From positions 7,502,001 through 7,566,000 of the forward strand of contig NC_079886.1 in assembly GCF_029227915.1 (NCBI RefSeq): a DNA stretch of 64,000 nt, in the 5' to 3' direction. Source of the stretch: Hydractinia symbiolongicarpus (Eukaryota > Cnidaria > Hydrozoa > Anthoathecata > Hydractiniidae). The position numbers and the translations under genes were made by a program. Positions 61,299 to 64,000 of the stretch are shown here, piece after piece. The notes beneath the pieces are model-generated. The model ran no database searches. It saw only the letters and a program-made list of their open reading frames with translations, and had not been told where the DNA came from. The first letter of the stretch is position 1. Every line of letters begins with the position of its first letter.

Positions 61299-61557
61299 AA
61301 AAAACACGCATAAATTGTGTCACTGTGCTTCTCGATATTACCATCTCTTTCCTGACGAAAATTGTTTAGTGGCAATCCCTCGCGTGATTGGAGTGTTTAA
61401 ACGTATTCTCAGGGTTTTACTTTACCATCCGAGATTTAGAAAGAGTTATTCTGTTAGTTGTGGTACTGATGACGATTTCTCTGATGAATCTGATGGACCG
61501 GACTTTGACTTAGATTTTCATTTTAATGAAGAACGAAATGCATTATGTAATAATTGA
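61299..61557 (+). CDS. Unrecognised exon-like open frame with acidic tail
   Basis: An open frame runs 86 codons from an acceptor-like AAAG at 61295-61298 to TGA 61555-61557, with no ATG near its start. It reads CHCASRYYHLFPDENCLVAI, VIGVFKRILRVLLYHPRFRK, then an acidic tail (DDDFSDESDGPDFDLDFHF). I do not recognise a family. It could be the last exon of an unseen gene, an alternative 3' exon of SMARCAL1, or chance. Supporting signs are only its length in AT-rich DNA and its non-random composition. Confidence 0.3.
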
Positions 61558-62529
61558 CTATTTGTGAAAATAAATTCTCACGAAATTTATTGAAACTATC
61601 TATAATTAAATCCTCGCGAAATTTGAAAAAATTCAAAATTTCAATTTGCGCGTGAAATTAAAATTTGCAAAAATCATATCATTGAAGTATCTCTTTTTGT
61701 GTGAAGCAATCATACAAATCCAAAAAAACTCTTCAAAAGGCGGACAACCCTAATTAGCGGACAGATTTTGTTCCACCAATCTAATTAGAGAGACACTGTA
61801 ATTCTCGTTATTATTATGTTTTGGTTCGATTCTATTCGAACGTGCATAAGTAGCATTAGAGTGTTTTTTTAGAACGAGGGCCTTCTTTTATCCTACACCG
61901 TGTTTATGTTATTTTCCTATTCAGACAAAGGTTTACTTAAGCACGTAATGTTTAAAGGAGAATTGAGGTCAAACAACAACCTTACCTTAAAGTGGGCATT
62001 TTATCTTCCTTCGCTCGAGTTAGTAAGAAAAATACAAATGCCTTGATTCAGAAAATATATTAAAAATATACAAATAAAAAATACAAATGTTAGGTGAAAG
62101 ACCAATCTAAGCAAACATACTAAGTATAACAATATTCTCGTGTTTTAGACATCCTCCTGCCGTACATGCTTTCAATATAAACATTCAACTTTGTGTTTTG
62201 TGCGCTTCAGCCGCTATCGCACTTGTGACGTCATTACCAAATGACTTTGTAACCTCATATCTCCCTCAAAAATTGATAAAATTGTATAATTTTTTGGGAA
62301 CATTTTTATTTTTATGGTATGAAAGAAATTATAACAAAATATCAAAAAGCCTCAATTCTCCCTTGGAAAAGCAAAACAATTATGAAGCCATTGCATATAG
62401 TAGACAAGGGCATATATCGAACTCATACTGACCATTCGATTGATCGAATTCTCTTTAAATCACTATCGAACACAACATTGAACTGAAAATAAACGAAATT
62501 CAAAAGTTATTGGTTTTTGGATAAAAAGT

Positions 62530-63914
62530 ATGAGTGAACCAAGAATAGCAAATAAAAATCTGATGAAAACAATCATTCCATCACCACAAGCGGTTCTCAA
62601 TATGTCACATATTCCGTTTCCAGTTGTGACGCAGACTTGGTTTCCGCAAGGAAGTGGTGCATTCAGTTACGCTTATAATCCTGTGCCGAGGTTTCCTGTG
62701 GGTGTATTTCCTAACACAGGACCGTGTCTACAGCCTTGTGGATTTTCGCTTGTTCATCCGTTGTTCTTGAGACCTGTCTATCCTCATCAGATACCCATAC
62801 AGTGTCAATCCTCTGGAGAAAAAAAACATGGTCTTGAAACAGGTTAGAATCGCGTCATAAACGACATTTTATGTCATTGAATCTAAAATTTATGATATAT
62901 TTATATAAATAAAAAAAAAACATTGAGTAGTTAAGGAATAAGTTTTTATTTTTTTCAGGTTTATAGTGACTGAACTTAAAAAACAATTCCTAGGATCCAT
63001 ATATACGCCCTATTTCTCTGATTGTGTATATGCAATGTAAGTTTTCTCTATCTTAAACTCGCAAAATACTGGAAAATTTGCTAAATGTAGAGGATATACA
63101 GAGAGGTAAGCAGCTGCAGGGAAATCGCTGTATCACGTCCTGTCAGATTTTAAAAATAGGTGCAAGTCCATGGATCTGGAGGTACAGCTCTTCCCTCCAA
63201 ACTTTTCCCAATGATCGGAAATTTGCAGAAAATGCTTTTTATGTTAAACTAGGGGGTAAATTCTTAAATATGTCCCCAGTTGTAATCCAAAAAATGACTT
63301 CTTACACATCTATTTTATTAACTTTTTTAAATTTGCCTCGCCTTTCCCCTTCCCCTCACCCTCGTCCCCAGAGGTTTTTCTTCTTCAATAAGACAAAAAC
63401 CCTGGGGATGAGGGTGCTCCCCCCCCTTCCCCCGAAAAAAAAAATAGGTTGCTTGCGCTACGACCCTAAGGTGCTTACAACGTAATTTATCGAAGACCAC
63501 AAAAAATGTGCGTTCAAAAATATATGATTTTTGATTTATTTTTTTCCGTTATTTACATTTTTAGCTGACTCAGCACCAACTGCAGTTAAAGTATTTAAAA
63601 TTAAAAAATATCCACGAAGAATTCGTCAACCGTTGCATCCAGCTCAAGTCCTGTTGCTGGAACACTGCTACGAACAATCGAAGTATCCCAGTTTAAAACA
63701 GAAAATAAACTTAGCTGAAAAAACTTCTATACCTTTTCACAAAGTTAAAGTGTGGTTTCAAAATCGACGCTCAAAAGAAAAAAGAATTAATTATGGTAGG
63801 AAAAATATTTTAGATAAAGACACAACCGTTCGAGAAGTGTATGCAACGCAAACAACAAGAAGTGATTTGAACAGTAGGGAGAAAACGACGGTTGACGACA
63901 ATAAAAGCTTGTAG
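62530..63914 (+). CDS. Divergent homeobox transcription factor, PRD-like
   Basis: Two exons, 62530-62842 and 63565-63914, joined in phase (g/ct) give 220 residues. Residues 1-104 are Pro- and Phe-rich without known domains. The homeodomain follows: R5, Q12, L16, Y25-P26, W48-F49, N51 and R53 are as expected, with VKVWFQNRRSKEKR in helix 3 and Gln at position 50, which sets DNA preference. YP at 25-26 together with Q50 is a PRD-like pattern. Departures from consensus are Leu at position 8 and Tyr at 20. No paired domain is visible. It should bind DNA in the nucleus; the family is uncertain, so no symbol is given. The homeobox lies wholly in exon 2. Confidence 0.85.
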
Positions 63915-64000
63915 AGATATTCATACGAAATCAATGCGAGCAATTAACGTTTCACAAGTGTACATATCTAAGAAATTACAAGCCTAATATTAAAAAAGAA
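63915..64000 (+). other. 3' flank of the homeobox gene
   Basis: AT-rich sequence after the stop codon. No feature is seen before the window ends. Confidence 0.5.

Larger units (their letters stand above)
60210..62529. other. Intergenic, SMARCAL1 to homeobox gene
   Basis: Holds the SMARCAL1 3' flank, a 205-bp TIR element (60579-60783), a TCGCGAA-rich stretch (about 61560-61680), an exon-like open frame (61299-61557) and the homeobox upstream region. No other gene was recognised. Confidence 0.55.

Overview
The window is animal nuclear DNA: AT-rich, intron-dense genes with GT-AG splice sites, single-gene transcription units on both strands, and a heavy load of LINE, SINE and inverted-repeat DNA transposon remnants. 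The repeat style, base composition and gene content suggest a cnidarian, perhaps a hydrozoan; that placement is inference. There is no operon, CRISPR array or functional tRNA gene.

Layout. (1) 1-19120, + strand: CC2D2A, the ciliary transition-zone scaffold. The 5' end lies outside the window; 36 exons in continuous phase give 1413 residues to the stop codon. (2) 21613-25046, - strand: RPL37A (ribosomal protein eL43), four coding exons, 92 residues, with a pyrimidine-tract start. (3) 25100-31300: a repeat-rich interval with a LINE flanked by a perfect 17-bp target duplication, a second LINE scrap, two head-to-tail copies of a dispersed repeat, and a 931-bp terminal-inverted-repeat element carrying its own minisatellite. 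(4) 31371-37853, + strand: ZSWIM2-like SWIM/RING/ZZ ubiquitin ligase that appears to lack the second RING of vertebrate proteins. (5) 37854-40645: several small DNA-transposon remnants. (6) 40646-44505, - strand: ZNF622/REI1, the cytoplasmic 60S maturation factor. (7) 44829-44853: CCAAT, CRE and TATA-like promoter elements between ZNF622 and the next gene. (8) 46453-60209, + strand: SMARCAL1-like annealing helicase, 17 coding exons, 957 residues, with several RPA-binding-like motifs, an internal duplication, one HARP domain and a PIP-box-like motif near the C-terminus. (9) 61299-61557: an unrecognised exon-like segment. (10) 62530-63914, + strand: a two-exon divergent homeobox gene.

The genes do not form a pathway. 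Two serve ribosomes (RPL37A, ZNF622), one serves cilia (CC2D2A), one replication-fork repair (SMARCAL1), one ubiquitin ligation (ZSWIM2) and one transcription (homeobox). All exon models were made by hand, from splice sites, reading phase and family knowledge. I did not find a convincing new biological system. The most unusual points are the SMARCAL1 architecture, the shortened ZSWIM2, the divergent homeobox gene and the 931-bp element with an internal minisatellite.
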